Below, piece by piece: positions 33,411 through 44,889 of a DNA stretch of 64,000 nucleotides; position 1 is the first letter of the stretch; the number at the start of each line of letters is the position of its first letter. The position numbers and the translations under genes are program-made. Source of the stretch: Arctopsyche grandis (lineage: Eukaryota; Arthropoda; Insecta; Trichoptera; Hydropsychidae); the NCBI RefSeq assembly GCF_051622035.1, contig NC_135361.1:8561001-8625000 (forward strand). The letters are read 5' to 3'. The notes under the pieces are model-generated. The model saw only the letters and a list, made by a program, of their open reading frames with translations. It made no database searches and was not told the origin of the DNA.

Positions 33411-33552
33411 ATATAAATTCATTTGTTTTTTTTTTGTATGAAGTGAATTTCAAATTTTAAAATAATAATCAATATAATTCTGAGATGTATTAAAAATAAA
33501 TATCAGTGTTTGTTTAATTTTGTGCAATATTTTTACATCCATATTGAAGAAT

Positions 33553-33732
33553 ATGATCGGCAAAGGCGCTTTAAGTATTGCTGTGGAGACTTCTTACAGA
33601 TGGTGAATTTTCATTGTTGTGCAATTTTATTTAATATTATATCTATATGTTGGTTTTAAATATTATATTTCAATTTTTAGGTCGCAGTGAAGGTAGGAGA
33701 TTTAATTTATCTCATGGTGATAATTTAAGTGT
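33553..33732 (+). CDS. Speculative two-exon 5' coding start
   Basis: ATG at 33553 opens 'MIGKGALSIAVETSYR' up to a GTGAAT donor at 33603. A pyrimidine-poor acceptor (CAG to 33687) would join 'EGRRFNLSHGDNLS' ending at a strong donor AGT|GTAAGC at about 33731. No domain is recognised and no further exon was found in the window. The alternative acceptor at 33680 brings an immediate stop. Treat as a weak hypothesis. Confidence 0.15.
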
Positions 33733-34224
33733 AAGCATATTTTATTTATTTTAATACAGATTTACACAAACAGTTTAAATACGTCATTTATCGTACAAAA
33801 AATCATATTTACACATTTTGTATGAAAAAAGACGACGATGAAAATATTTATCTATATATACATTTGTAAATATAAATATATTTGATTGGATGTGTTTTCT
33901 CCTTTATATATTACATATATATGTAGCTGCAAAATTGTCCCTAAAAATATTTCATGAAAAAAATTATTAAATGTATTTTAAGTAGAATGGTTTCGACTAT
34001 TCATTAAATAATTTGACACCGCTTTGGTATACACAGGTTTTGTCCAGTATCTAATAATTTGAAAAATACTTTTCAAAGACACTTTTTTGTGCCAGGTTTT
34101 AATAATTCAATTAATGTTTTAGTTGAAATATGAAATATCATAACAATTTTTTTCAAACACGGAAGTTTCACTCTTGTTTTCTTATAGATAGTACATACGT
34201 ATATTCTTTACAAATTTTAAGTCT

Positions 34225-34306
34225 TATTCATTATAACTATCCACCAGTCCACGGTAACATTAAGTTTTATTATATTCACTATCCACCAGTCCACGGTAAC
34301 AGCACA
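34225..34306. repeat. Tandem duplication, ~47-bp unit
   Basis: ACTATCCACCAGTCCACGGT followed by AACA occurs at about 34235 and 34282, separated by AT-rich spacer. Confidence 0.9.
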
Positions 34307-34358
34307 GCACAACAGCTCACATAAAAGACAGCTCATATTCATACAATGCAGCATGTAT

Positions 34359-34630
34359 TGTCATGTTCCAAAACGCAGTTTATAAATTTTTTAAATTATT
34401 TCTTTATTATCATAAAAGCGTTACATTTATGTTATATAATGGTAGATATATGCGAAAACTACAAATTTAATTATGGAACGATGATGAATTTAAAATGAGA
34501 TACGTAGAACTTTGTTTCACTAATTAACTTTGGTTCACTTTGTTCTGATGCTGTGCTGACCGTCACTTGCGGGGTCGATATTAATGACTACCACTCTCGG
34601 AGTCCCGATGGTGATGACTTACTTATGTGA
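34359..34630. mobile_element. LTR-like element, copy 2 (left part)
   Basis: TGTCATGTTCC start, 'GATGATGAATTTAAAATGAG', 'TACGTAGAACTT', 'CTGACCGTCACTTGCGGGGT', 'GTCCCGATGGTGATGACTTA'. It is collinear with 65-335 plus 789-960 without the SINE, and so gives the empty-site reference for that insertion. Confidence 0.65.
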
Positions 34631-34664
34631 TCGAATCGTGATCTATTTAAATAATTTTTTACTT

Positions 34665-35268
34665 ACCTCCTTTACGTTTCACATGGCTTTCGTGTCAGTG
34701 GTCATTTTTTTTATCTCTTATCTCTTATCCGATCGTTTTCATACTTTGCCATATTGCTCATTTTGGTCATCAATATACGTTAATTTATCGTCTGCCATTA
34801 CGTTGGAGATAAAATATCGTTTACAACGGGTTTCAAATTTCGAGCTCATCGAGTTGCCTGACGTCTACTACGCCGACGTCAACCGCGTTATACTGTCTTC
34901 TAACCTTTTCGCCTTGATATGCCCATTACAGATTTTAATTGTTTAAACGCCTATAATTCACTCTATATTTTATAAAATTTGCTCTATAGGTTCTCGTTAT
35001 CTCTAATATTTAAATACTTATAGTTTTAACTCTCATATGTATATATAAATGTCAAATTTGGCGTCAAGCTTCATGTAATGTAATACACGATATACATATA
35101 TTGTTTTATGGCCAAATATGTCAAATCTGACATTTTACGGCTAAAAATATATCTCTTCACGGAGTTTTATCTGCGAGATAAGTATTCAATAAGAAGTTAT
35201 ATTGAATCTAATTGTTAATATGATTTGCAATAAGCTTACATACATTTAGTTTTTTACAATAAGCTTAT
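34665..35268 (+). mobile_element. Repeat family C, copy 2
   Basis: Same order of blocks as 10905-11668, truncated after 'ACAATAAGCTTA'. Confidence 0.7.
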
Positions 35269-36660
35269 TATCTTTTGGGTTGGGCAAAGTCCGGAACTCC
35301 CGTCTTATCTGACTATCCCTTTACAGGAATTTTAATGGACTTGTATATGAATGTGAGAAAGTGAATTTGATTATTGTGGGATAATTTATATAAGCGAGAC
35401 TTTTATATAAGCGAGGTATATAAAAGTATATATGAGTAAGCTAGTTTTGCCTTTCACTAGTCCAAAATAAGTATGAACGTGCCGAAAACGAGCGGTGCCG
35501 TATAGTATGAACAGCAGTAGTCTTTTCCATTCAATGCTGTGCTGTTTTGTTGACGTGAAGTGCTGGTTAATATAAACGGAACTTTATGCATAGGATATGT
35601 ATGTATGTATATATTTACACATTTAGTAAACGTCATTGGAGTTACTAAGCGACATAATTAATCCGAGACGCAAAAATAACATGTTTACACGGTCGGACGG
35701 CTCAGGCTCGTAACGGGGGTGAAACAACCCCATTTGCACACGGCGAAGCCTTGAAAGCAGACAACGGCCACGTGCCATACATATGTATGTACAGTAATTA
35801 AATTGTTCGATTTTCACTTTCGCATTGGGTCGTTTCGCGTTTCGCTTTCACCAGTCCGTGCTTGCTTTGGTGTGACCATGCGTCAAGCGCGCGTGACACT
35901 TTTACTGCTCGCCCGAGACGGCCGTAAATTTTTCACAGCTCAAAAAAGACAACGAGCCGATAAAACCCACCCACCCCCGTCCACCCGCCCCCCCCCCACC
36001 CCTTTGAGCATTGTTTTTCCGCTATATTTACTATTATAAGGAATATCGCACGTTTGGGAGTCCTTAATTTTTTTCTCTCGTGCAGTTCGCGAGTGAGGAG
36101 GCAAAAAAAAGGAGAAAACGGCTCGAAATGCGATTTCGTATCGGACGTCGTAACGCCGCGTTATTCCAGCGAATGAATAACGTAACGGCGCACTTTCGAC
36201 GATCGTAAGGAAGAAGCTCCATCATGAGGAACCTCCTCACAAAAGACCTCTGTATCGTCTCGACGTTTTGTATGGATATTTTGTTACTTCGGCAACCGTC
36301 GTAAAAATTGAAAGGAATTTGTCTCAAAAAAAAAAAAAAAAAAAAACAAGAAAGGAAGGCTGAAAAAGGTATTGATCGTTAACTTTTTCATTTTAAATTT
36401 AATCCGTTCTACGATCCCGATTTTCATATAAGCAGTCGGTCGTATCATATATTATATAATTAACCTTTTCATAAATTCAGTGGCGTAGCCGCCTTTGAGA
36501 TTGCCGCCCCCAATTGCCCCTCCAAATATGAATTAACATTTACAAATTTGAGAACAGGAACGTTCACGTTCTTGCCATAAATAAAATTTGGCCTGGTCAA
36601 TGTGTATTTGATTAGCGTATTGCCCGTCAAAGCTTAAGGCTCGCATTTGTGAAATATTCT
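35269..36660. other. Intergenic with a GC-richer part (35620-36340), no gene recognised
   Basis: A C-rich stretch (35966-36002) and a 20+ base poly-A (36327-36346) are present. Frames of 64-87 residues here lack domains. Confidence 0.5.
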
Positions 36661-36959
36661 GTCAGCGAGTCACCAAGTCCAAAATAAACGGATGAAAATA
36701 TATGTATGTATATAGCTAGCATATGTATATTTGTTGATCTCTAAAATTTTCCATTAATTTTCAAAAGTTAATGGAAATGGCCTATCTACCCCTTACCCTT
36801 GCTCTACCAGTGTATAAATGTCACTGGCAGTGTATCGGACAATAGTGATGTACGGCATGTAAGTTTGAATTAAATTTATTTTAGTTTAAAATGTAATATA
36901 TGTATATAAAAACGGACGAGATGTATGTGGGTATGTTTGTGTGAGTGTATCGACACTCC

Positions 36960-36983
36960 GGCATTCCAAAATATTGGAATGCC
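36960..36983. repeat. 24-bp palindrome
   Basis: GGCATTCCAA then AATA then TTGGAATGCC. Confidence 0.95.
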
Positions 36984-37055
36984 ATAGTACATGCTGTACC
37001 TAGATAAGAAAATTAATAAATAAATACACGCAAACAAGGTGGACAGCCAATCAGC

Positions 37056-37083
37056 GTGAAGTGGTCCACGTGGACCACTTCAC
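37056..37083. repeat. Perfect 28-bp palindrome centred on CACGTG
   Basis: Left half GTGAAGTGGTCCAC, right half GTGGACCACTTCAC, with no loop. The centre is CCACGTGG, a canonical E-box (bHLH) core. Confidence 0.95.
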
Positions 37084-37299
37084 AAACCTTTGATCAATTA
37101 GAGCAACAACGATAAATCAGACCAATTGTAGCATTTTAAGCATCCGCTATTGTTATATGTATATGCAGATTTAATTTATGCGCATAAATTAAATGTGTAT
37201 TAAATGTGTATCGCGCATAAATTATATCGGCAAGCACGCAATGCACAATATCGTATGTATATATGTATGTATGTATGAATTTATGTATGAGCGAGTGCG

Positions 37300-37502
37300 A
37301 TATCGATTTCAATTTCAATTCTGGTTCCGGTTCCAATTCCAACTCCCGATTCCTGTTTCAGTTCCGATTCCCGATCCCTGTTTCAGTTTTAATTCCCGAT
37401 CCCTGTTTCAGTTCCGATTCCCAATTCCAATTCCTGTTTCAGTTCCAATTCCCGATCACTGTTCCAGTTCCGATTTCTGTTTCAGTTCCGATTCCGATTA
37501 AT
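37300..37502. repeat. Minisatellite of TTCCGATTCC / CTGTTTCAG units
   Basis: Imperfect ~24-bp units (CAGTTCCGATTCCCGATCCC plus TGTTT) repeat about 6 times, grading from AATTTC-type units at the left. Confidence 0.8.
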
Positions 37503-37599
37503 TCTTATTATACGTACTGTAACTTTATATTAAATCATGTATACATTTGTTACCGAAACCACACGTTGGAATTTCAACAGGCAAAACACTAGTAATGTA

Positions 37600-38784
37600 A
37601 TTATGTTTTTTTGATGGGTGTTTTGTGAAATTAAATTATTTGTACTGATAATCACTATATTATGAAATTACATTTTTCGATGAAATTATTAGTAAGAATT
37701 CGATTTTTTCTTCCATTGATGAGATTTTTGTTACGAGTTGATTTATTGTTGAGATTTTTGTTACTGGAATTTATTGATTTATTTAGTTAAAATTAAATCA
37801 ATTTATTTTGTATGTATAAAAGTTACCCACATATGTATTATATAAACATACATAAACTTAGTTGAGTTCAAATTTTGGTTTAAATTCGTATATTATCGTA
37901 AATAGACTGGTTTTTTCCTGTATAAAATTATGTTTTAAATTAAAAATTGCTGTTTGCGTTGCTCAAATTCATGTGGACAGTGTATGTACATATGTAATTA
38001 GTTTTATATGTAGTTGAATATGACTTATCAGAAATTTTGAAAAAAAATAAGGTACTAATTATTAAGAACACCCAATATAATTTTCGAATTTAGCTTTTGA
38101 AATAATAATTATAATTTTCAAAATATTTAATTATTGTATTATTAATTTTCTCATACGGAGCTGAAAATTAAGTGAAAATCAGTGGAACAATATCTTGCGG
38201 ATTGTGAGTAGTATATTTTCAATAAAATATGTACAAATGTGACGCATGTTTTGAACGATTTTAAATGTTCAGTATTAATAAATTTTCACACTGTTTCAGT
38301 GTGTGATGTTTATATATGTACGAAGTTTAATATTACACGTGTAATTATGATACATGCACTTGTATAGATACTAATGCAAAAGCATATTGTGAACCAGAAT
38401 TATATACCGGTTATAAAATGAGAACAGATTGTCTTAGTTAGTGCCCACACGTGAATTTCAACTTTTTTTATCTAGTTTCTTTACACTCAACTGAGTTAGA
38501 AATAAAATACGCAACAATATGCATTTTAATTTGCGAATTTTAAAGTTTCAGTCGCAAAGTGGAAAATGTGAATGCGTGGGTGTGCTGTGAATCTGGAGCG
38601 CGCGAGCTTAAGTGTGCCGCAAGGTTGTAAAAGGTTACAGACCACTGCACTAAAAACTGAAACCTTTTAACGTATACATATGTATGTACACGTCGTTATA
38701 TAACTTATGTTCAAATGTATACCGCTGGATAGTATTTTTTCAAAAGATCAAGTTTTATGATTAACCCTCTTGATTTTGACCTTT
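37600..38784. other. AT-rich intergenic, nothing recognised
   Basis: No domain, terminal repeat or tail is seen. Confidence 0.5.
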
Positions 38785-39112
38785 TAACTAGTTAACTGCA
38801 TTGATTGTTAAGAGCTTTCCTTTCAGAGTTTGACAATTTTTCTGATTTTCATTGAAACGGTTCCTGCAAATTGACATCTCGTTCCTAATCTGTCTTGTAA
38901 ATCTCTAGCTATTAATTGTCTTGAGGTTCACCAATTTATATAATAAATATTGCAAAAATTTCTCCATAGATGTTACTGTGGATGATGAAATTCTTGCATT
39001 AATTGAATCATCTTGCATTAATTTAATCTTGCATGTATTGTATCTGTATTAGTACACTCGTTGCCTTGGAGCGATCTGTAAAGGCGAGTATACATGTGTG
39101 ATTTAAATAAAT
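38785..39112 (+). mobile_element. SINE, tail type 1 (head missing)
   Basis: Central domain (TTTCTGATTTTCATTGAAAC, GGTTCC) then 'CTCCATAGATGTTACTGTGG' and the type-1 tail GTACACTCGTTGCCTTGGAG, CGATCTGTAAAGGCGAGTAT, ending AAATAAATAA. Confidence 0.75.
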
Positions 39113-39230
39113 AATATATAATGTATGTACATACATAGAAGATATATTGTTTGTCTCTCGTAAATTTGAGTTTATACACATTTCAAATTTGCTGACATTA
39201 TAAAATACTACCCACTCTGTCTCCATGATA

Positions 39231-40006
39231 ATGTAACGTAGGAACTTGAAAGAATGTATCCACTGCCTAAGTGCATTCGTGGATGAACAATAGAGACCCG
39301 GGTTTAGACTAACGGGACGGGCGATTGCGTGAATAAAGAATTGCAGACGAACGGTTTGAATAAAAAAACAATTTATTTTAATATTCGGTACAAGAGTTGA
39401 TTACGGACTAACTTAAATTCTAACAATATTGAGTTTATATACTCTTTAGCAAACAATGAATGTATTGAAGAAACGTTTTGTACAGTCTTGGTTAGTCAGT
39501 GCATGGGTGTGGTGGATATAATAGTGTTATTCATAATCAACGTGTGTCAGTAATTCATACGTGTGTCAGTAATTCATACGTGTGTCAGTAATTCATACGT
39601 GTGTCATTAATCATTGGTGCATTTATAAAATTAGGTGTGTCTTATCTCTACTGGTTAGTCGTTTGTTCTTAATATTAATCATATGACAACGAAGGAGTCA
39701 TATGATGGCGTCGTAGAAATGACGAATTTGCGAGTACATGAGTACAATGGTAGAGGGTTGTCTTCAGCCCATAACTCGTGCGTAAACAATAAGCTCGCCA
39801 GGGTAGAGCTTTAAGTGTCTATAAAATATACAAATTAATAGATCGGGGAAGCTGTGTTGTGCAACTTGTCCTTTATAAGGAGGTACACACACTAGATAAG
39901 ATTATTCTGGAGTGAGCGGTGGTTCCACGTGGAACTCTTGAATGGGTGAACAAATGCTGTGAAGAGACTTTAACCTTTCATTTGGATCCAGAACCCACCC
40001 CTACGT
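39231..40006 (-). mobile_element. Solo LTR (long form)
   Basis: The ends on the plus strand are TGTAACGTAGG and CCTACGTGACA, i.e. TG..CA with 11-bp imperfect inverted termini. On the minus strand a TATA motif (CTCCTTATAAAGGACAAGTT) lies near 39870-39885. Compared with 6299-6658 it has an extra ~420 bp (about 39400-39800) that is shared with the LTR-like element, including a tandem 19-bp block (CGTGTGTCAGTAATTCATA) at 39540-39612. No target duplication is obvious. Confidence 0.7.
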
Positions 40007-40022
40007 GACAATTCTATATATT

Positions 40023-40095
40023 TTTTTTAGAATTGGCCAGGAAAACGCATTAGGGTTTAACTGTTAGGCTTTCTTGGTAGGTATATGTATGTATG
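40023..40095 (+). mobile_element. SINE type-2 tail fragment
   Basis: GGCCAGGAAAACGCATTAGG..AGGCTTTCTTGGTA is a diverged type-2 hairpin tail without a body, followed by (TATG)n. Confidence 0.55.
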
Positions 40096-40109
40096 TATCT
40101 ATGTACATA

Positions 40110-40530
40110 CATATATATGTAATAAAAATCAATGTTTGTCTGCCTGTTTTTCTGTCTGTCTGTCACGTATGCGTTCCTATACCATTCAATCGATTGGTTG
40201 ATGGTTTCTGTAAAAAAAACATCGCCCAAAAACGAGAACGGGAAAAAAGGAATGAGTGGCATTGCAATGCAATAATTTCAAATGTGTTGTTAGTGTAAAA
40301 TAAAAAAACAATTGAATAATTTCAAATGTGTTCGTCGCCTGCGTTTTTCCGACAAATTATCATTACTGTAATTTAATTTGATTATTGAGTATTAATTTGA
40401 AACTGAAACATTCACTTATCGACACACATCGAGAAACGGGAACGGGAACAGGAACCGTAACGGGAACGGGAACGGGAATCGCTTGCGTTATTGTGGCATT
40501 GCAATGTATGCCGGGTTCAGCTAGTATAAA
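40110..40530 (-). repeat. Interspersed repeat with (GAACGG)n, related to 15880-16347
   Basis: The minus strand begins ATACTAGCTGAACCCGGCAT, GCAATGCCACAATAACGC, then (CCCGTT)n (40440-40490). It includes 'CGATTGAATGGTATAGGAAC' and a (GACA)n tract. Confidence 0.6.
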
Positions 40531-40599
40531 ATAAAATATTATATGAAAATTTTAATCTTTTACATTTAAACATTTAAACATTTAATCTTTAAATACGAG

Positions 40600-41690
40600 A
40601 CTTACATATAATTTTAAAATACAATAAACATTCAACTCCCATAATTTTCACAAGGAATTCTCATAACGAGAAAGCGTGGTTTTGCAAAGTTGCGCTGCAC
40701 ACCGTCTATTGCAAAAGTTACAACGGAACTTTAGAATTTAATTCGATAACAAAAACTGATCTACGCGAGCATAATTTGATCGAGAAACGCTACAATAACA
40801 CTTGATTTACTTTGAGAGCTTCCAATGTAAATGTTATGTCGGTGGATCCGCTCGTTTGCGAAGACAATGCTTCCGGAGTGAATTCGACTTATTTCATTAT
40901 ATCACTCGGCGTTGCACTGGATAATTTAGGGGGGCGGGAGGAAAGTCGAGAGCCAAGTTCCAGGGGAGGACAATGAAACTGGAAAACTCGGCGAAGCGGA
41001 GATATAAAAAAAGAGACAGGAGAAAGAATTGAGGCTGAAAGCTGCGCGCTTGCACCACGATCGTCGTGCACCGACCGGTCCTCGGATAACTGAATTAACC
41101 AGTAATGAGTTTAAGCACTACGTGGTCCACAGACAATTGCCGCAAACTTTGCTGCTGAACTTCCGCTTGTAAGCGAACTCATTTTACATTTCAATTTCGC
41201 GGCAGAGGCAGCAGTTTTCGCGGAAAAGCCCCACTCACCAAAGACATCCGTCTGAAAATTTGCCTCTTTGTTGCACTTCCATATTATTGCGCTATCTGTG
41301 TGAGTTCAACTGAGTTGCTATATTTTGCCTTGGCACACATCTGAACCGATAGGTTCTCTATTACAGAAAATAATAGATAGAGAAAAACTTCTGCTGAGTT
41401 TTCAAGTGAAAATTTCCTTACGCACTGTAGTGTAATGTTGCACTCGCACTCTTTTGTATTGTTTAGTTAGATTGAGATGCTAGAAAGGCATATGCGACTC
41501 TCTGTTTTCCTCCTTTTTTGGGAATTACCTCACAAATCTTATATATTTTGTACTTAATGTGTATATATTAAGTACGAAATAATAATAATTAAATACATAT
41601 AAGATAATATATAAATATTAACCCTATTTATTTCTCACTGCCTTTTTACAAAGTATGCTAGGCTTTGACTCACTATCTTCGAGAACAAGT
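40600..41690. other. Mixed unique sequence with CpG-rich part (40700-41300), no gene recognised
   Basis: Balanced composition, frames up to 60 residues, no domains. Confidence 0.45.
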
Positions 41691-41699
41691 ATTGCCTTT

Positions 41700-42068
41700 T
41701 ATAAATATTTATTTGGTGTATTAAAGGGAAGAATTGATTCTTGACTCTTCGATTTTATTGGAATTTAAATTTTCGGTGCCTGAATGCGGTAGAGCTTTGC
41801 GTCATCATTTACTTTTCCAACCTGTTCCTGCGAAAACGTCTGCTTTCAATGACTCGTCTCTTCTAATGGTTATCCGGTTCCTTAATGTGATAGATGAACA
41901 TTTGGACCAGTTCAATTGTCATGTTGATGAGCTGGTCAGTGTCATGAGATTGAACACGAGTCTATTTGAATGAGATGAATGATTGGTAATTTTTATTGTT
42001 CTTTTCTTTGTTATTTTCTTTTTTTCCGTAAGTCTGGTGTGACGCTTTGGGGCAACCCGTCAGGTCAC
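41700..42068 (+). pseudogene. CR1-like LINE, last part of RT and 3' UTR
   Basis: The frame at 41734-41970 reads 'LLEFKFSVPECGRALRHHLL', 'FQPVPAKTSAFNDSSLLMVI' and 'RFLNVIDEHLDQFNCHVDEL'. It aligns by eye with the C-terminus of the 20661-21375 element ('LFVPPVARTN..LLNRI..IDLFN'). The 3' UTR ends with a GTGTGACGCTTTGGGG..GTCACATTGGTC hairpin-like tail, where a SINE body begins. Confidence 0.6.
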
Positions 42069-42071
42069 ATT

Positions 42072-42458
42072 GGTCATATTATTGTAACTGCAGGTCGATC
42101 GTTTCTTATCAGAGTTTTCACAATTATCTGATTTTCATTAAAACGGTTCATGCAAAATTAACATCTTATTTAATTAACTCTCGCAAAATTTCGCGTTGTT
42201 CCGCATCTCGGTTTTTCGCTGGTTTTTATAAATGTTGCATATTTCTCCATAGATGTCTCAGTGAATATTGATCGTATTTGCCTTTTATAATGCTTACAAT
42301 GCTTCTGTACAATGTTTGACCGTAGATGTCGTTTTTAATGAAAAAATATATATTAATTATTATGTATTTATAATTGATATTTATTGATCTGTATAGTACA
42401 ATCGTCTCATTGAAGCAATTTTTAAGACGATTCTGCGTGATGAATAAAAAAATAAGAT
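42072..42458 (+). mobile_element. SINE, degenerate type-1 tail
   Basis: GGTCGATCGTTTCTTATCAG, GATTTTCATTAAAACGGTTC, 'CTCCATAGATGTCTCAGTGA' and a weak terminal AGTACAATCGTC..GACGATT.. hairpin with A-rich end. Confidence 0.65.
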
Positions 42459-42989
42459 AAATTTAAGTACGACAACGGATATAATTACCAGTTTGAAAAA
42501 TAACAAATTATCTTATGGATAGGTGTTTCATTATATTTTGGCACGTTTTAGCGTCAGGAAATAATTTAAAATTCGTATTTGATGGCATTCAATAGCGTAT
42601 TTAAATATATTATTAAAAAAAATGTGGTTCAATTGTGCAAATTGAATAATGAGCGTTGTCAGATGTTTCTTAAAAGATTTACTCGGGTGAAAGGAATCTC
42701 TTCAGAGGAGCAATTGTAAAATTTAAAATTAGCTCATAAATAAAAGAAAGAAAATTAGAAGACGTCGCCGTTACTCCGTTCCTTTTTTTCTCCCTCCGAG
42801 GGAGTAAAACGATCCAGAGCTTACCAGAACTAAGCCAATGAGACGGCCAAAAGGAAGCAAGAAAATAGACAGATAGAACGCCATCCCTTTTTGGTCGCTC
42901 GTCTATATATTCCTTGCTTATGATACAAGAACGTTCATATTATATATTCTAGTGTCATACCCATTTTTTTGCAATTCTAATATATGTAT
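42459..42989. other. Intergenic, nothing recognised
   Basis: No recognisable feature; balanced patch at 42760-42910. Confidence 0.5.
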
Positions 42990-43969
42990 TGTTACGTTCT
43001 AATGAAATATTAAATAATTAACTCCTTGGTCAATTAACCAAGATTTCTTTATTATTATTATTACGTTACATTTATCTTATTGGTATAATTTAACTATGGC
43101 ACGGAGAATTTAAATGAGATACGTAGAACTGCTTCACTTTAACTTTGCTTCACTATTTAACTTTGTTCTGCTGCTGATGTGTTGACTGATACTCTCAGAG
43201 TCTCGATGGTGATGACTACCACTCTCGCAGTCTCGATGGTGATGATTAACTTAAATTCTAACAATAATGAGTTTATCGCTCCCGTGTCTATATCGCTGGC
43301 TCAGGAGTTCCACAAGACTCTAACCTAGGGCCCTTGTTATTCAATTTATTTGTAAATGATATTAGTAATAAACTGGTCAATTGTCGTTTCTCACTATACG
43401 CTGATGGTTTAAAGCTCTATTTGAGTCTCGATTCTGAACGATTCTGAATTCTTGTGAGCTTTTACAAGATGATCTTAATGCTCTTCATGATTGGTCGTTA
43501 ACCAACTGTTTGCCTCTTAATATATCCAAGTGCAAGGTTATGTGTTACTCCAGATCCAGATCCACCCCCGATCGTACCTTTCCATATCTTGTTGGTAACT
43601 TTTTATTGAACTGGATCGATTCAACTGTTGATCTTGGGGTTGCATTCCAGAGTGACCTAAATTTCTCTGTTCATATCAACTCTGTGTGTTGCTCTGCCTC
43701 ACGAATGCTTGGGTTTGTCTTTCGTAATTCTCGACACTACCATAATCCCGCTGTTTTGAGATTGCTGTACAATGCTCTAGTTAGGAGTATCTTGGAATAC
43801 GCCTCTATGATCTGGAATCCTTACATTAAGTCTCTATCTGTGAAGCTTGAACTTGTCCAAAGACGATTTCTCAGACTGCTTTATAAGGAGCAATATGGGA
43901 TTTACCCATACTTATTTCCTTCAAAATTCGTCACTCTCTGGAGCATGATATGGACCCGCCATCGTCCCC

Positions 43970-44889
43970 TTTTTACATACCTCCTTTACGTTTCACATGG
44001 CTTTCGTGTCAGTGGTCATTTTTATCTCTTATCCGATCGTTTTCATACTTTGCCATATTGCTCATTTTGGTCATCAATGTAAGTAAACGGATCCTCCGCC
44101 ATTACGATGGTGCAATTGGTTCTCGTTATCTCTAATTTATAAATATTTATAGGTTTAACTCTCATATGTATATATAAATCAAATTTGGCGTGTAGCTTCT
44201 TGTAGGGTAATACACGATATATATTGATTTATGGCCTAAGGTGTCAAATCTGACATTTCTCTTCACGGAGTTTTATCTGCGAGATAAGTATTCAATAAAA
44301 AGTTATGTTGTATCTAATTGTTAATAATTTATTTATTTAAATTTTGGACCGTTGTAGCATTACAGGAATTCCTAATGCGCCACAATGGTCAAAAATATAA
44401 CAGAAAAGACAAGAAACAAAATAATAAATTAGACATAACAAAAACAAAACATATATATACACAAACAACTAAAAATAATAATTATTATTATTATATATCG
44501 TTTATCGTCTTGAATTCATTCTATGTTTACAAGGTTTTTGTATTTCGTAATATTCTTTCTCGATTATGATTTTCAAGTTATGAATTCTTTAAGTCCTCAC
44601 CAGATAGAGTTTCAAAATTTGTCATCCGGACTGACCGAAACCAATCACGACAAGCAAATAATTTACAATAAGTTATAATTTTATAATTTTAGTTAATATA
44701 ATTTACAATAAGCTTACATACATTTAGTTTTTTACAATAAGCTTACATACATACAATTAGTTCAAGAGCTACCCATAACCTCAAATTGCATTGTTTATTT
44801 CTCCAAAACAAACTTTCTAACCAATACAAGCTACACATGTACACAGATCAAACAGTGATAGTTTTATTTTTAGTTATCAGCTGATTTTT
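43970..44889 (+). mobile_element. Repeat family C, copy 3, inside the CR1-like LINE
   Basis: Same blocks as 10905-11668, from 'TTACATACCTCCTTTACG' to 'AGTTATCAGCTGATTTTT'. It is itself split by a family-B LINE 3' end (44327-44691). Confidence 0.75.
44327..44691 (-). mobile_element. CR1-like LINE 3' end (family B) inside family C
   Basis: Tail GACCATTGTGGCGCATTAGG..TGCTACAACGGTCC with (AAAT)n at the left. It is flanked by GTTAATA at 44320-44326 and 44692-44698, a 7-bp target duplication. The uninterrupted family-C sequence (GTTAATATGATTTACAATAA) is seen at 11457-11476. Confidence 0.8.
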
